From Bradyrhizobium sp. (GTDB lineage Bacteria; Pseudomonadota; Alphaproteobacteria; Rhizobiales; Xanthobacteraceae), in the NCBI RefSeq assembly GCF_030693485.1, contig NZ_JAUYAN010000050.1, positions 1-34,054 of the forward strand: a DNA stretch of 34,054 nucleotides. The letters run 5' to 3'. Shown here piece after piece: positions 21,148 through 30,103 of the stretch (positions are counted from its first letter, which is position 1; every line of letters begins with the position of its first letter). The notes under the pieces were generated by a model. It had not been told where the DNA came from and ran no database searches. It was given only the letters and a program-made list of their open reading frames with translations. The position numbers and the translations under genes were made by a program.

Positions 21148-22308
21148 ATGACCGCAGCCCTTCGTTTCGATCCGATCCGCCTGCCGCCCGAATGCGAGCA
21201 ACTGCGCAAGGAAGTTCGAAAATTCCTCGCCGACGAAATCGCGGCCGGCACCTTCGATCCGCACCAGCCCAATCGCGAAGACACCGACGCGCCGGAATTT
21301 TCCCGAAGGGTCGGCGAGCACGGCTGGCTCGGCATGACCTGGCCGAAGAAGTATGGCGGCCACGAGCGCTCGTTTCTCGAGCGCTATGTGGTGACCGAGG
21401 AAATGCGCGTCGCCAATGCGCCGACCCGCCGTTTCTTCGTCGCCGACCGCCAGAGCGGACCGGTGCTTTTGAAGTATGCGCCCGAGCACATCAAGATGGA
21501 CATCCTGCCGCGGATATGCCGCGGCGAGGTCTGTTTCGCGATCGGCATGAGCGAGCCGAATTCCGGCTCCGACCTGTTCGCCGCCAAGACCAAGGCGACC
21601 AAGACCGACGGCGGCTTCCTGATCAACGGTACCAAGATCTGGACTTCGTCCGCCCATATCGCCGACTACATGATCGCGATCTTCCGCACTTCGCCGCCGA
21701 CCAAGGAAAACCGCCGCCACGGCCTGACCCAATTCCTGGTCAAGATGAAGCAGCCGGGCATCCAGGTGAATCCGATCGGCCAGATCACCGGGCAGTTCGA
21801 ATTCAACGAGGTGGTGTTCACCGACTTTTTCGTGCCCGACGATCACATGCTGGGCGAAATCGACGGCGCCTGGAAGCAGGCGACGAGTGAACTCGCCTAT
21901 GAGCGAAGCGGGCCGGAACGCTTTCTGGAAACCTATTACGTGCTGACCGAACTGGTTCGCGCGGTCGGACCGAAGCCGGACACCCGCAGCGCCGAAGGCA
22001 TCGGACGCCTCGTCGCACAGTTGCACACCATGCGGCGGATGTCGGTGTCGGTCGCGGGCATGCTGCAGGCCGGCAAGGAGCCCGTGGTGGAAGCCTCCAT
22101 CGTCAAGGACATCGGCACCATCTGGGAGCAGCAATTGCCGCACCGGGTCCGCGACCTCGCCGCCTTCGTCGAGGAGAACGCCAGCAACCGCGAGACGCTG
22201 GAGCACCAGCTGTCGTTCGCGATCAAGACCGCGCCGAAGCTGACCATCCAGGGCGGCACCACCGAAGTGCTGCGCGGCATCATCGCCCGCGGACTCGGGC
22301 TGCGCTGA
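21148..22308 (+). CDS. acyl-CoA dehydrogenase, large-subunit type
   Basis: The 386-residue product has the standard segments: WLGMTWPKKYGGHERSFLER, CFAIGMSEPNSGSDLFAAKT (flavin binding), FLINGTKIWTSSAHIADYMI, and TIQGGTTEVLRGIIARGLGL. At the C-terminal catalytic position used by medium-chain enzymes (YEG) it has QGG instead. A Glu in AYERSGPER sits where isovaleryl-CoA-type enzymes keep their base. It follows the small partner gene by 37 bases and precedes a crotonase gene by 28 bases, forming one operon. Confidence 0.9.
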   Translation: MTAALRFDPIRLPPECEQLRKEVRKFLADEIAAGTFDPHQPNREDTDAPEFSRRVGEHGWLGMTWPKKYGGHERSFLERYVVTEEMRVANAPTRRFFVADRQSGPVLLKYAPEHIKMDILPRICRGEVCFAIGMSEPNSGSDLFAAKTKATKTDGGFLINGTKIWTSSAHIADYMIAIFRTSPPTKENRRHGLTQFLVKMKQPGIQVNPIGQITGQFEFNEVVFTDFFVPDDHMLGEIDGAWKQATSELAYERSGPERFLETYYVLTELVRAVGPKPDTRSAEGIGRLVAQLHTMRRMSVSVAGMLQAGKEPVVEASIVKDIGTIWEQQLPHRVRDLAAFVEENASNRETLEHQLSFAIKTAPKLTIQGGTTEVLRGIIARGLGLR

Positions 22309-22336
22309 CCCAACTCAATTCAATCGAGGACCATTC

Positions 22337-23143
22337 ATGACAAAATTCACGGACATAGGCGTCGAGAAGCACGGCCACGTCGGCCTGATCGAAATCCAGC
22401 GGCCGCCGCTGAACTTCTTCGACATCTCTCTGATCAACCAGATCGCCGACGCGCTGGAGGAGTTCGACAAGGATATCGAGATCCGCGCCTCGGTGCTCGC
22501 CGCCCAGGGCAAGGCGTTCTGCGCCGGCGCCAATTTCAGCGATCCGGCGCGGCAGGCGCAGGAAGCCGCCGAGGCCAAGGGCGATCCCGCCGACAGCCTC
22601 GGCTCGATCAACAGTCTCTATCTGCACGCGGTGCGCATCTTCCGCGCCAAGAAGCCGGTCGTCGCCGCCGTTCAGGGCGCCGCCATCGGCGGCGGTCTCG
22701 GCCTCGCGGTATCTGCCGACTTCCGCGTCACCTGCCCCGAAGCGCGCTTTTCCGCCAACTTCACCAAACTCGGCTTCCATCCCGGCTTCGGGCTGACCAC
22801 GACGCTTCCCGAACTGGTCGGCAAGAACAACGCCGAACTGATCTTCTACACCAGCCGCCGCGTCACCGGCGAGGAAGCCACCAAGATGGGCCTCGCCAAT
22901 CTCTGCGTGCCGCAGGACCAGGTTCGCGCCGAGGCGATGAAGCTTGCCGCCGAAATCGCCGAATGCTCGCCGCTCGGCCTGCTCTCGACCCGCGCCACCA
23001 TGCGCGCCGGCCTCGCCGACCGCGTGCTCGCCGCCACCAACCACGAACTCGCCGAACAGTCCCGCCTCCGCGCGACCGAAGATTTCAAGGAAGGCGTGAA
23101 AGCGACCGCCGAGCGAAGGGTCGCAAATTTCAAGGGTCGGTGA
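22337..23143 (+). CDS. crotonase-family protein (enoyl-CoA hydratase/isomerase)
   Basis: The 268-residue protein has the crotonase core: SVLAAQGKAFCAGANFSD and AAVQGAAIGGGLGLAVSADF, which form the oxyanion hole, and a C-terminal helix region (GLADRVLAATNHELAEQ). By alignment in my head, the two Glu residues that act in classical hydratases fall on Gly and Phe, so it may be an isomerase or hydrolase rather than a hydratase. It is the third gene of the acyl-CoA dehydrogenase operon and has GAGGA before the ATG. Confidence 0.85.
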   Translation: MTKFTDIGVEKHGHVGLIEIQRPPLNFFDISLINQIADALEEFDKDIEIRASVLAAQGKAFCAGANFSDPARQAQEAAEAKGDPADSLGSINSLYLHAVRIFRAKKPVVAAVQGAAIGGGLGLAVSADFRVTCPEARFSANFTKLGFHPGFGLTTTLPELVGKNNAELIFYTSRRVTGEEATKMGLANLCVPQDQVRAEAMKLAAEIAECSPLGLLSTRATMRAGLADRVLAATNHELAEQSRLRATEDFKEGVKATAERRVANFKGR

Positions 23144-23156
23144 GTTTCCACAAGAC

Positions 23157-23295
23157 GTCGTCCCGGCCAAGCGAGCAACGCGAGCGCTGAGCCGGGACCT
23201 ATACGCCGTGACCACTCGGCAAGAACGCTGGCGTTAGAGACCTTCTGCAACAAGTTCCGCCGCGGCGTATGGGTCGCCGCTTTCGCGGGGACGAC
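23157..23295. repeat. intergenic repeat with GTCGTCCC ends
   Basis: The ends GTCGTCCCGG and CGGGGACGAC are inverted around about 120 bases that contain CGGCGTAT-type inverted pairs. It lies between two convergent genes and is probably a palindromic repeat of the host's repertoire. Confidence 0.6.
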
Positions 23296-23312
23296 TCGCG
23301 GATAAAGCTGCG

Positions 23313-25427
23313 CTACTTCTTTCTCACCACCAGCGCATCCACGATCGTCACGCCCTGCCCTTCCGGATGCACCAGCACCGGATTGAGTTCGATCTCCGAA
23401 ATCCCGCTCGCTTGTTGCGCCGCCAGCACCGAGATCTGCGCGATCAGTTGCGACAGCGCCGGTACATCGGCTTTCGCCGCACCTCTGAATCCGTCGAGCA
23501 ACGGTGCTGCCTTCAACTCCGCCAGCATCGCGCCGGCTTCCACCGCGCTCACCGGCGCGGGCCGGTAGATCACATCCCTGAATAGTTCCGTGGTGACGCC
23601 GCCAAGTCCGACCATGATCATCGGACCGAAGGTCGCATCCAACAGCGTGCCAACGATGATCTCGACGCCCTTTTTCGCCATCGGCCCGACCAGCACGCCC
23701 TGGATCTCGGCATCCGGCCGGTGCCGCCGCGCGTTGTTCAGCAGGGCATCATAGGCCAGAAATGCCTCACCCTTGGTCGCAATACCGACGCGCACGCCGC
23801 CGACTTCACTCTTGTGCGGGATGTCGCGCGACTGGATTTTTGTCACCAGCGGAAAACTCATCTGGGCGACGACCGCATCGAGCCCGCTCTTTTCCGTCAC
23901 CAGCTCTTCGTCCGGCACCGCGATGCCGGCCGCGCGCAGCAGCGATTTGCTGTCGAATTCCGATAGCGTGGCGGACTTCAGATGCGCGGAGAGATCGCGC
24001 CGCGGCGACGCCGCCGCGTCGACCCTTGGCGCCAGTTTGAACCGGGCGCGCTCAACCATCCGCCGCATCGCGACGCCGGCATGTGTCAGTCCCGACAGCA
24101 ACACGGCGCCGCAGGCCGCGAACTCGCCGCGCGCGAAAGCCGACGGCAGCGTGTAGGAATAGAACACGATCGGCTTGTGCCGCGCATCGATCACCGGCTT
24201 CAACTCGGCCTGCTTGAACGGCACCCGCGTGTCGCTCGACAACGACAGAACCACCAGGATGGCATCGACTTCATCGGACACGCTGAGCAGGTCGATGCTT
24301 TTCTGCAGGCCGCCGGAATGCACGCCCTGCGCGGTGACGTCGATCGGATTGCCCGCGGCGCCATAGGACGGCAGCAGTTTCTTGATCCCGGCTTGAATTC
24401 CATCCGACAGTTCCGGCACCTGCAGCCCCTGCAGCGCGACGGTGTCCGCGCCCCAGATCCCGGCGCCGCCCGACACCGTGAGCACGGCGACGTGGTCGCC
24501 CTTCGGCAGCGGATTGCTGATGAGCAAGGCCGCGATGGTCACGGCCTCGTCGAGATCGTTGGAAACGATAAAGCCGTATCTGGCGAACACCGCGTCATAG
24601 GCGGCGGACCAGCCGGCCATGCTGGCGGTATGCGAGGCGGCGGCGCGCTCGCCGGCGCCGGAGCGGCCGACCTTTGTCACGATGACGGGCTTGCCGATTT
24701 CCGCCGCGCGCTGAGCAGCGGCGAGAAACTTGTCGACGTCGCGAATGCCCTCGATGAACAGCAGGATCACGTCGGTGGAGGCATCTTGCACCATGTAATC
24801 GAGGAACTCGCCGGCGCCGAGATCGCTTTCATTGCCTGCGCTGACGCAATAGCTGATCGCCACCCCCAGCGCCTTGGCGCGATGCTTGATCGCAAAGCCG
24901 ATGCCGCCGGACTGCGCGACGATGGCGATCCGTCGCGTGGTCGCAACCAGCGGCACATGGCCCGGCTTGACGTCGACGGTCGGGCTGAAGGTTGCTGCGA
25001 CCTTCTGTACCTCGCTCAGGAACCCCTCGGCATTGGGACCGGAGATCCGCATCCCCGTGCGCTTCGCCAGCGCAACGATGGCGTCCTGCATCGCGGCGCT
25101 GTCGCCGCCTTCCTCCGCAAAGCCCGAGGATATGATGACGGCATTCTTGACGCCGACGGCGGCGCATTGCTCGAGCGCGCCGAGCACGGCGCGGGCGGGA
25201 ATGATGACGATGGCGAGATCGATCGGCTGGCCGACATCGGCGATCGACTTGTAACATCGCAACCCGTCGATATCGGTGTAGTTCGGATTGATCGGATAGA
25301 TCTTGCCGGGAAATTCATTCTTGCGCAGCATCGACAACAGCCGCCCTGGAATCTTCTCCAGATCGCGCGACGCCCCGATCAGCGCGATGCTGTCAGGAGC
25401 GAAGAAAGAGTCGAGCGGGTGAGGCAT
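23313..25427 (-). CDS. acyl-CoA synthetase, ADP-forming type (acetate-CoA ligase family)
   Basis: The ATG at 25427 gives 704 residues. The N-terminal CoA-binding Rossmann domain begins FFAPDSIALIGASRDLEKIP. Succinyl-CoA-ligase-like domains follow, with NAVIISSGFAEEG, AIVAQSGGIGFA and AASHTASMAGWSAAYDAVFA, where the His is the expected phosphoryl carrier. The last third is an ATP-grasp domain (FPLVTKIQSRDIPHKSEVGG and GVEIIVGTLLDATFGPMIMVG). Such enzymes form an acyl-CoA from the acid and are often placed in aromatic or cyclic acid clusters. It probably supplies the substrate for the dehydrogenases nearby. Confidence 0.88.
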   Translation of the reverse strand: MPHPLDSFFAPDSIALIGASRDLEKIPGRLLSMLRKNEFPGKIYPINPNYTDIDGLRCYKSIADVGQPIDLAIVIIPARAVLGALEQCAAVGVKNAVIISSGFAEEGGDSAAMQDAIVALAKRTGMRISGPNAEGFLSEVQKVAATFSPTVDVKPGHVPLVATTRRIAIVAQSGGIGFAIKHRAKALGVAISYCVSAGNESDLGAGEFLDYMVQDASTDVILLFIEGIRDVDKFLAAAQRAAEIGKPVIVTKVGRSGAGERAAASHTASMAGWSAAYDAVFARYGFIVSNDLDEAVTIAALLISNPLPKGDHVAVLTVSGGAGIWGADTVALQGLQVPELSDGIQAGIKKLLPSYGAAGNPIDVTAQGVHSGGLQKSIDLLSVSDEVDAILVVLSLSSDTRVPFKQAELKPVIDARHKPIVFYSYTLPSAFARGEFAACGAVLLSGLTHAGVAMRRMVERARFKLAPRVDAAASPRRDLSAHLKSATLSEFDSKSLLRAAGIAVPDEELVTEKSGLDAVVAQMSFPLVTKIQSRDIPHKSEVGGVRVGIATKGEAFLAYDALLNNARRHRPDAEIQGVLVGPMAKKGVEIIVGTLLDATFGPMIMVGLGGVTTELFRDVIYRPAPVSAVEAGAMLAELKAAPLLDGFRGAAKADVPALSQLIAQISVLAAQQASGISEIELNPVLVHPEGQGVTIVDALVVRKK

Positions 25428-25457
25428 GGGGGAAGTCCTATGCTTTACGTTCGAGTG

Positions 25458-25586
25458 TCGTGTCCCGGACGCGGTGCCGCGTGCTACGCTGCGCCGCAGA
25501 GCCGAACCCATGGTAGCAAAGCATGGACCCCGGATCAGCAGCGCACCACGCCGCAAGCGCGGCGCGCTGCACTGCATCCGGGGAAC
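25458..25586. repeat. intergenic repeat with GTGTCCCGGA-type ends
   Basis: A GTGTCCCGGACGCGG end and a GCATCCGGGGAACG end bracket internal pairs (GCGCGC and AGCAGCGCA-type). It lies just before the start of the acyl-CoA ligase gene, so it may contain or displace its promoter. Confidence 0.55.
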
Positions 25587-25629
25587 GCCGACTACTGACG
25601 TTTGGGTCCATCCGGGCTACGCGTTTAGA

Positions 25630-26394
25630 TCAGGTAGTCAAGCGGAACGTCACCCCACCCAGTTCAAACGAATCGCCCGACACCGAAAAACCCCTGGCCC
25701 TGGCGGCATCGCGCACGACAGCGACATCAGCCACCTTGAACGTCAGTCCGCTCATGATGTCGGCAGCGCCGTTCACAAAACGAAAACTGGCATTGGGCAG
25801 CTTCAGCTCGGGCTCGGCGTTCCTGCTCGTGCTCACGGGGATTCCGATGATCTTGCCCCAATGCGCGGCCAGCACCCCGGGCTCCGGGCTTTCCATTTCC
25901 ACTTCTGTCAGCGCCAGCGTCACATCCTTACGGATCGATTTTGTCCAGTCCGGCCCGGCCGGCGGATAAGGTCCCAGAACATTGTCGCTTGCGGCGGTGT
26001 GGTTGAATTCGATGAAGGCGGCGCGGCAATCGCGCGGATGCAGTTGAACGCCGTGATAGGGCGCGTGGTCGATCACATTGGCGGTGCGCACGCCCATTTT
26101 GGCGGCATGCGCGCCGCGCTCGTCGGGATCGTCGCAGCAGAAGATCGCCATATAGCCGCCGCGGCCGCCGGTCTTCTCGATGAACCGCCCGGCCGCGGTG
26201 CCGGGCTGGAACGGCGCGACGACTTCGAGCAAAATCGTATCGACCGGCAGCAGCGCATTCTCCAGACCATATTTGGCGACGTTGCCGTCGCGGTAGCAAA
26301 TATTCAGCCCCATGATGGCGGCGATATCGCCCACCAAGGGTTCGATGGCCGGCGCCACCAGGCAGATCTGCCGCAGCCTCATGAAACCCGACAT
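25630..26394 (-). CDS. VOC-superfamily (glyoxalase-like) protein
   Basis: The ATG at 26394 is chosen because AGGGG precedes it and it lies 13 bases past the upstream crotonase stop. The 254-residue product has two repeats of the VOC fold: LRQICLVAPAIEPLVGDIAA with LLEVVAPFQPGTAAGRF, then VTLALTEVEMESPEPGVLAA with LTFKVADVAVVRDAARARG. A metal site is likely, but the ligands cannot be fixed by eye. It may be an epimerase or dioxygenase-like enzyme for a CoA intermediate, which is an inference from the operon. Confidence 0.75.
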   Translation of the reverse strand: MSGFMRLRQICLVAPAIEPLVGDIAAIMGLNICYRDGNVAKYGLENALLPVDTILLEVVAPFQPGTAAGRFIEKTGGRGGYMAIFCCDDPDERGAHAAKMGVRTANVIDHAPYHGVQLHPRDCRAAFIEFNHTAASDNVLGPYPPAGPDWTKSIRKDVTLALTEVEMESPEPGVLAAHWGKIIGIPVSTSRNAEPELKLPNASFRFVNGAADIMSGLTFKVADVAVVRDAARARGFSVSGDSFELGGVTFRLTT

Positions 26395-26407
26395 CTCATG
26401 CCCCTGA

Positions 26408-27199
26408 TCAATGGTTCTGAAAAACCGGCTTGCGCTTCTCGACGAACGCCTTGGCGGCTTCCTTGTGGTCTGCGGTCTCGCCCGAGCGCGAATGATGCAT
26501 CGCCTCGGCATCGAAGCAGGCTTCCAGCGACATGTGTTCGGCGTTGTTGATATTCTTCTTGATGTAGCCGAGCGTGATCGACGGCCCCTGCGCCAGCGAC
26601 ATCGCGAGATCATGCGCGGCCTGCTCGACCTCGGCATCGGGAACGACTTTCGTCACCAGCCCTAGCGCAAGCGCTTCCTGCGCCGTCAGCACCGGCGACA
26701 TCAGATAGAGTTCGCGGGCGCGGGCGCTGCCGAGCATCTGCGTCAGGAAAAAGGTGCCGCCGTAATCGCCCGACAGGCCGACCTTGGCGAAGGCGGTGGT
26801 GATCTTGACCGACGCCGAGGCAACGCGGAGATCGCAGGCCAGCGCGATCGAAAGCCCGGCGCCGGCGGCGGCGCCATCGACCTGCGCCACCACAGGCTTC
26901 TGCATCTCGTGCAGGATGCGGGAGACCTCCATGCCGCGGCGCAGGTTGGTCTTCTTGGCCTCGAACGGCAAAGGCGCCCGCCCTTCCGCCATCGACTTGA
27001 CGTCACCGCCGACGCAGAAGGTGCCGCCGGCGCCTTTCAGCAGCACCGCGCGAACCTCGTGATCCTCCGCCGCGCGCCGCGCCGCCGTCACCAGGCCCAG
27101 TGTCATGTCGGGATTGAGCGCGTTGCGGCGATCCGGCCGGTTCATGGTGATGGTGAGCAGGCCATGGTCGAGATGCTGCAGGACGATTTCGTTGTTCAT
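26408..27199 (-). CDS. crotonase-family protein, possible enoyl-CoA isomerase
   Basis: The ATG at 27199 follows AAGGAAG and gives 263 residues. The core motifs are VLLKGAGGTFCVGGDVKSMA and AQVDGAAAGAGLSIALACDL. Where hydratases keep two Glu residues this protein has Ser and Phe, but VGLSGDYGGTFFL places an Asp where isomerases of the PaaG/ECI type keep their acid. It is followed at 13 bases by the VOC gene. It is distinct from the other crotonase of this island and so may handle a different step. Confidence 0.82.
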   Translation of the reverse strand: MNNEIVLQHLDHGLLTITMNRPDRRNALNPDMTLGLVTAARRAAEDHEVRAVLLKGAGGTFCVGGDVKSMAEGRAPLPFEAKKTNLRRGMEVSRILHEMQKPVVAQVDGAAAGAGLSIALACDLRVASASVKITTAFAKVGLSGDYGGTFFLTQMLGSARARELYLMSPVLTAQEALALGLVTKVVPDAEVEQAAHDLAMSLAQGPSITLGYIKKNINNAEHMSLEACFDAEAMHHSRSGETADHKEAAKAFVEKRKPVFQNH

Positions 27200-27243
27200 T
27201 GCGGCTTCCTTGTTGTCGTTATTCGTTTGCTCAGATGTTTCAA

Positions 27244-27327
27244 CGTCATTGCGAGCGCAGCGAAGCAATCCATTCATCCTTTGCGGGTCTATGGATTGCT
27301 TCGTCGCAAGTGCTCCTCGCAATGACG
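27244..27327. repeat. intergenic repeat with CGTCATTGCGAG ends
   Basis: CGTCATTGCGAG and CTCGCAATGACG are inverted ends. Inside, GCGAAGCAATCCAT pairs with ATGGATTGCTTCG. It lies between the substrate-binding protein gene and the crotonase gene, both on the minus strand. Confidence 0.7.
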
Positions 27328-27343
27328 GATAATGGTCCGGCGC

Positions 27344-28549
27344 CTATTTCTTCACCAGCGGGCAGCGCGACTGTTCCAGCGGCTGGAATGCATCGCTCCC
27401 GGAAACCGTGCCGACCAGCTTGTAGTAGTCCCAGCGCCCCTTGGACTCCGACGGCTTCTTGACCTCGAACAGGTACATGTCGTGCACCATGCGGCCGTCG
27501 TCACGGATCTTGCCGTTCTTGGCGAACATGTCGTTGATCGGCGTGTCCTTCATCACCTTGATCACCGCCGCCGCATCAGTGGTGCCGGCGGCCTTCACCG
27601 CTTTCAGGTAATGCGAGACCGAGGAATACACGCCGGCCTGGGCAGTGGTCGGCGGCCGCTTCCTGCGTTCGGTGAAGCGCTTTGAAAAAGCCCGCGTCTC
27701 ATCGTTGAGATCCCAGTAGAAGGCTTCTGACAGCAGCAGGTTCTGCGCGATTTCGAGGCCTATGCTGTCGATGTCGGTGATGAAGACGAGTAGCGGCGAG
27801 GCCTTCTGCCCGCCCTTCATCAGCCCGAACTCTGCAGCCTGCTTGATCGCGTTGATGGTGTCGCCGCCGGCATTGGCGAGGCCGATGACCTTGGCCTTCG
27901 ACGCCTGCGCCTGCAGCAGGAAGGACGAGAAGTCCGATGTATTGAGTGGATGGCGGACGCTGCCCAGCACCTTGCCGCCATTCTTCACCACCACATTGGT
28001 GGTGTCCCTTTCCAGCGCCTGTCCGAAGGCATAGTCGGCGGTCAGGAAGAACCAGCTGTCGAGGCCGGATTTGACGGCCGCAAGCCCCGTCACATTGGCC
28101 TGCCCATAGGTATCGTAGGTGTAGTGCACGGTGTAGGGACCGCACGCTTCATTGGTCAGCGCAACCGTGGCCGGCCCGTTAAAGATGATGAGCTTGTTGC
28201 GCGCTTTTGCGATCTCGCCCGCGGCAAGCGCCGTTGCGGAAGCCGCGACGTCGAAGATCATTTCCACGCCCTGGTTGTCGAGCATGTCGCGCGCCAGGCT
28301 GGCCGAGACGTCGGCCTTGTTGAGATGGTCGGCGACGACGATCTCGACCTTGCGGCCGAGCACCTCGCCGCCAAAATCCTCCACCGCCATCTTCGCGGCG
28401 GCCTCGCTGCCCGCCCCGGTGATGTCGGCATAAAGCCCGGACATATCGAGAATGCCGCCGAGTTTTAACGGAGGTTTCGTCTGCGCGAGGGCGGCGCTTG
28501 CCGACAATGCCAGCACCGATGCCAGAACGCCTGAAAATATCCGTCTCAT
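27344..28549 (-). CDS. ABC transporter substrate-binding protein, branched-chain amino acid type
   Basis: The ATG at 28549 with GGGAGG upstream gives 401 residues. The signal peptide MRRIFSGVLASVLALSASAALA is cut before QTKPP. The mature chain shows the type I periplasmic fold: KLGGILDMSGLYADITGAGS, VEIVVADHLNKADVSASLAR, WFFLTADYAFGQALERDT and AGVYSSVSHYLKAVKAAGT. Proteins of this family often bind aromatic or dicarboxylic acids rather than amino acids in this group. No permease or ATPase genes are present, so its membrane partner must lie elsewhere. It probably serves uptake for the acyl-CoA cluster. Confidence 0.88.
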   Translation of the reverse strand: MRRIFSGVLASVLALSASAALAQTKPPLKLGGILDMSGLYADITGAGSEAAAKMAVEDFGGEVLGRKVEIVVADHLNKADVSASLARDMLDNQGVEMIFDVAASATALAAGEIAKARNKLIIFNGPATVALTNEACGPYTVHYTYDTYGQANVTGLAAVKSGLDSWFFLTADYAFGQALERDTTNVVVKNGGKVLGSVRHPLNTSDFSSFLLQAQASKAKVIGLANAGGDTINAIKQAAEFGLMKGGQKASPLLVFITDIDSIGLEIAQNLLLSEAFYWDLNDETRAFSKRFTERRKRPPTTAQAGVYSSVSHYLKAVKAAGTTDAAAVIKVMKDTPINDMFAKNGKIRDDGRMVHDMYLFEVKKPSESKGRWDYYKLVGTVSGSDAFQPLEQSRCPLVKK

Positions 28550-28793
28550 CAAAGCCTCCCTGCGAACGGACCGCATTCGTTGCGGCCTCACTTCTGTTGC
28601 CGCAATCATGCCGGAAGCGTCTCGCAGCGGCAAGGCGCGCAGCCGCGCGGGAGGCATGCCGTGGCTCTGCGACGCGGGCATTTTCCGCTAAGCGGAATGG
28701 TCGGCGATGGACTCCAACTACTCGTCGTACCTGCCAACACGTTCGCAGGGACGACGATGGTATTTCGAACGCGGAACGCCGCATAACGCCCAC

Positions 28794-29210
28794 TCACCCC
28801 AGCAGCCCCTTCCCCGGCACATGATTCAGTTCCAGCCTGATGCCATCGGGATCCTCGAACAGCAGCGAGTAATATCCCGGCGCCCACTGGTCCTCGCGCG
28901 GCGCGCGGATGATGTTGGCGCCGTCGAGCGTGCCGAGGAAGGCGTGCAGTTCATCGACATCGGCGCGCTCGCGGGCGCGGAAGCAGAGATGGTGCAGGCC
29001 GACGCGGCCTTGCTCAAAGGCCGCGCCCTCATGCTCCGGCGATGGCGCGCGGATGCCGACCGCGGTGCGACCGCCGACGCAGTAATAAGTCGTCTCGGTA
29101 TCCATCACCGGCTTCAGCCCGAGAAACGGCAGCAGCTGACGATAGAACGCGCGGGAGCGCTCGAAATTCGATGCGGTCAGGAAAAAATGCGCGATGCCGT
29201 TGACTTCCAT
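28794..29210 (-). CDS. glyoxalase/VOC-family protein
   Basis: The ATG at 29210 is preferred over the upstream in-frame ATGs because AAGGGGGAG lies at the right distance. The 138-residue product has IAHFFLTASNFERSRAFYRQ, VGLHHLCFRARERADVDELH and GYYSLLFEDPDGIRLELNHV. The last segment holds the Glu of the VOC metal site; HHL and H of IAH are likely ligands. It resembles small glyoxalases of unknown substrate. It is the last minus-strand gene of the catabolic region. Confidence 0.85.
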   Translation of the reverse strand: MEVNGIAHFFLTASNFERSRAFYRQLLPFLGLKPVMDTETTYYCVGGRTAVGIRAPSPEHEGAAFEQGRVGLHHLCFRARERADVDELHAFLGTLDGANIIRAPREDQWAPGYYSLLFEDPDGIRLELNHVPGKGLLG

Positions 29211-29278
29211 CGTCTCCCCCTTCGTCGACATAACGATTTCGGCTAAGGTTATCTGCCGACCGCGGCCAGCATACAGGA

Positions 29279-30085
29279 ATGGATCCGATTCCAAGCAGCG
29301 TTCACCCGGTGATTGCCACGCGGGCGCATTGCGCCGGGTTTGCCGTGGCGTTGACGTGCCTGCTCGCCGGCGCCGCGCCGGCTGATGCGGCGGGCTGCGC
29401 GTTCGAACCGCAGGGTGAGGGCCGCGTCGCCGCCGTGATCGATACGCGCGCGTTTCGCCTGACGGACGGCCGCGAAATCAGGCTCGCCGGCATCGAGCCG
29501 GTCGCCGGCGCCAGGGCCGGCCGTACGGCGCTGGTTGCCATCATCACCGGGCGCGAGGTGACATTGTCGGGCGACAGCGACAGCCCCGACCGCTATGGCC
29601 GCCAGCCCGCTTTCGTCCATCTTGCCGGCGGCGATACGCCGGTGCAGAGCATGCTGCTGGCACAGGGCGAGGCGCTGGTATCGGCCGATGTCGCCAACAG
29701 GGACTGCTCTGCGACGCTGTTGGCAGCCGAAGCGGAAGCGCGACGCGCCAAACGGGGAATTTGGGCCGATCCGGCAGCCATAAAAAACGCGGAAAGTCCG
29801 GGCGATATTTTGGCCGGGATCGGGCGCTTTACATTGGTCGAAGGCAGGGTTGTGTCGGTCAGGCAGGCCGGGGCAACGACTTACCTGAATTTCGGCCGGA
29901 ACTGGACACGCGACTTTGCGGTGACTATTTCAAGGCGGGCGGCGGCGGCGCATGCGGCGGCCGGGATCGGCCTTAAGTCTCTGGAGAATCGACGGATTCG
30001 GGTCCGTGGCTGGGTCGAGGCGCGGGGCGGCCCGCGAATCGAGGTGCTCCATGTGGGGCAGATTGAAATGCTTGGCGGGAATTAG
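29279..30085 (+). CDS. secreted thermonuclease-like (SNase) domain protein
   Basis: The 268-residue protein has a hydrophobic leader (GFAVALTCLLAGAAPADA). The domain reads VAAVIDTRAFRLTDGREIRLAGIEPV, then DRYGRQPAFVHLAGGDTPVQ, MLLAQGEALVSAD, and AEARRAKRGIWADP. This is the SNase-like fold used by staphylococcal nuclease relatives. Whether the Arg/Asp/Glu active site is complete cannot be confirmed by eye. A second C-terminal domain (FTLVEGRVVSVRQAG, then RIRVRGWVEARGGPRIEV) resembles an OB-type extension found with these proteins in this group. It is followed 18 bases later by the M48 protease gene. Confidence 0.78.
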   Translation: MDPIPSSVHPVIATRAHCAGFAVALTCLLAGAAPADAAGCAFEPQGEGRVAAVIDTRAFRLTDGREIRLAGIEPVAGARAGRTALVAIITGREVTLSGDSDSPDRYGRQPAFVHLAGGDTPVQSMLLAQGEALVSADVANRDCSATLLAAEAEARRAKRGIWADPAAIKNAESPGDILAGIGRFTLVEGRVVSVRQAGATTYLNFGRNWTRDFAVTISRRAAAAHAAAGIGLKSLENRRIRVRGWVEARGGPRIEVLHVGQIEMLGGN

Positions 30086-30103
30086 CCCGCCGGCCAGATA
30101 CGA

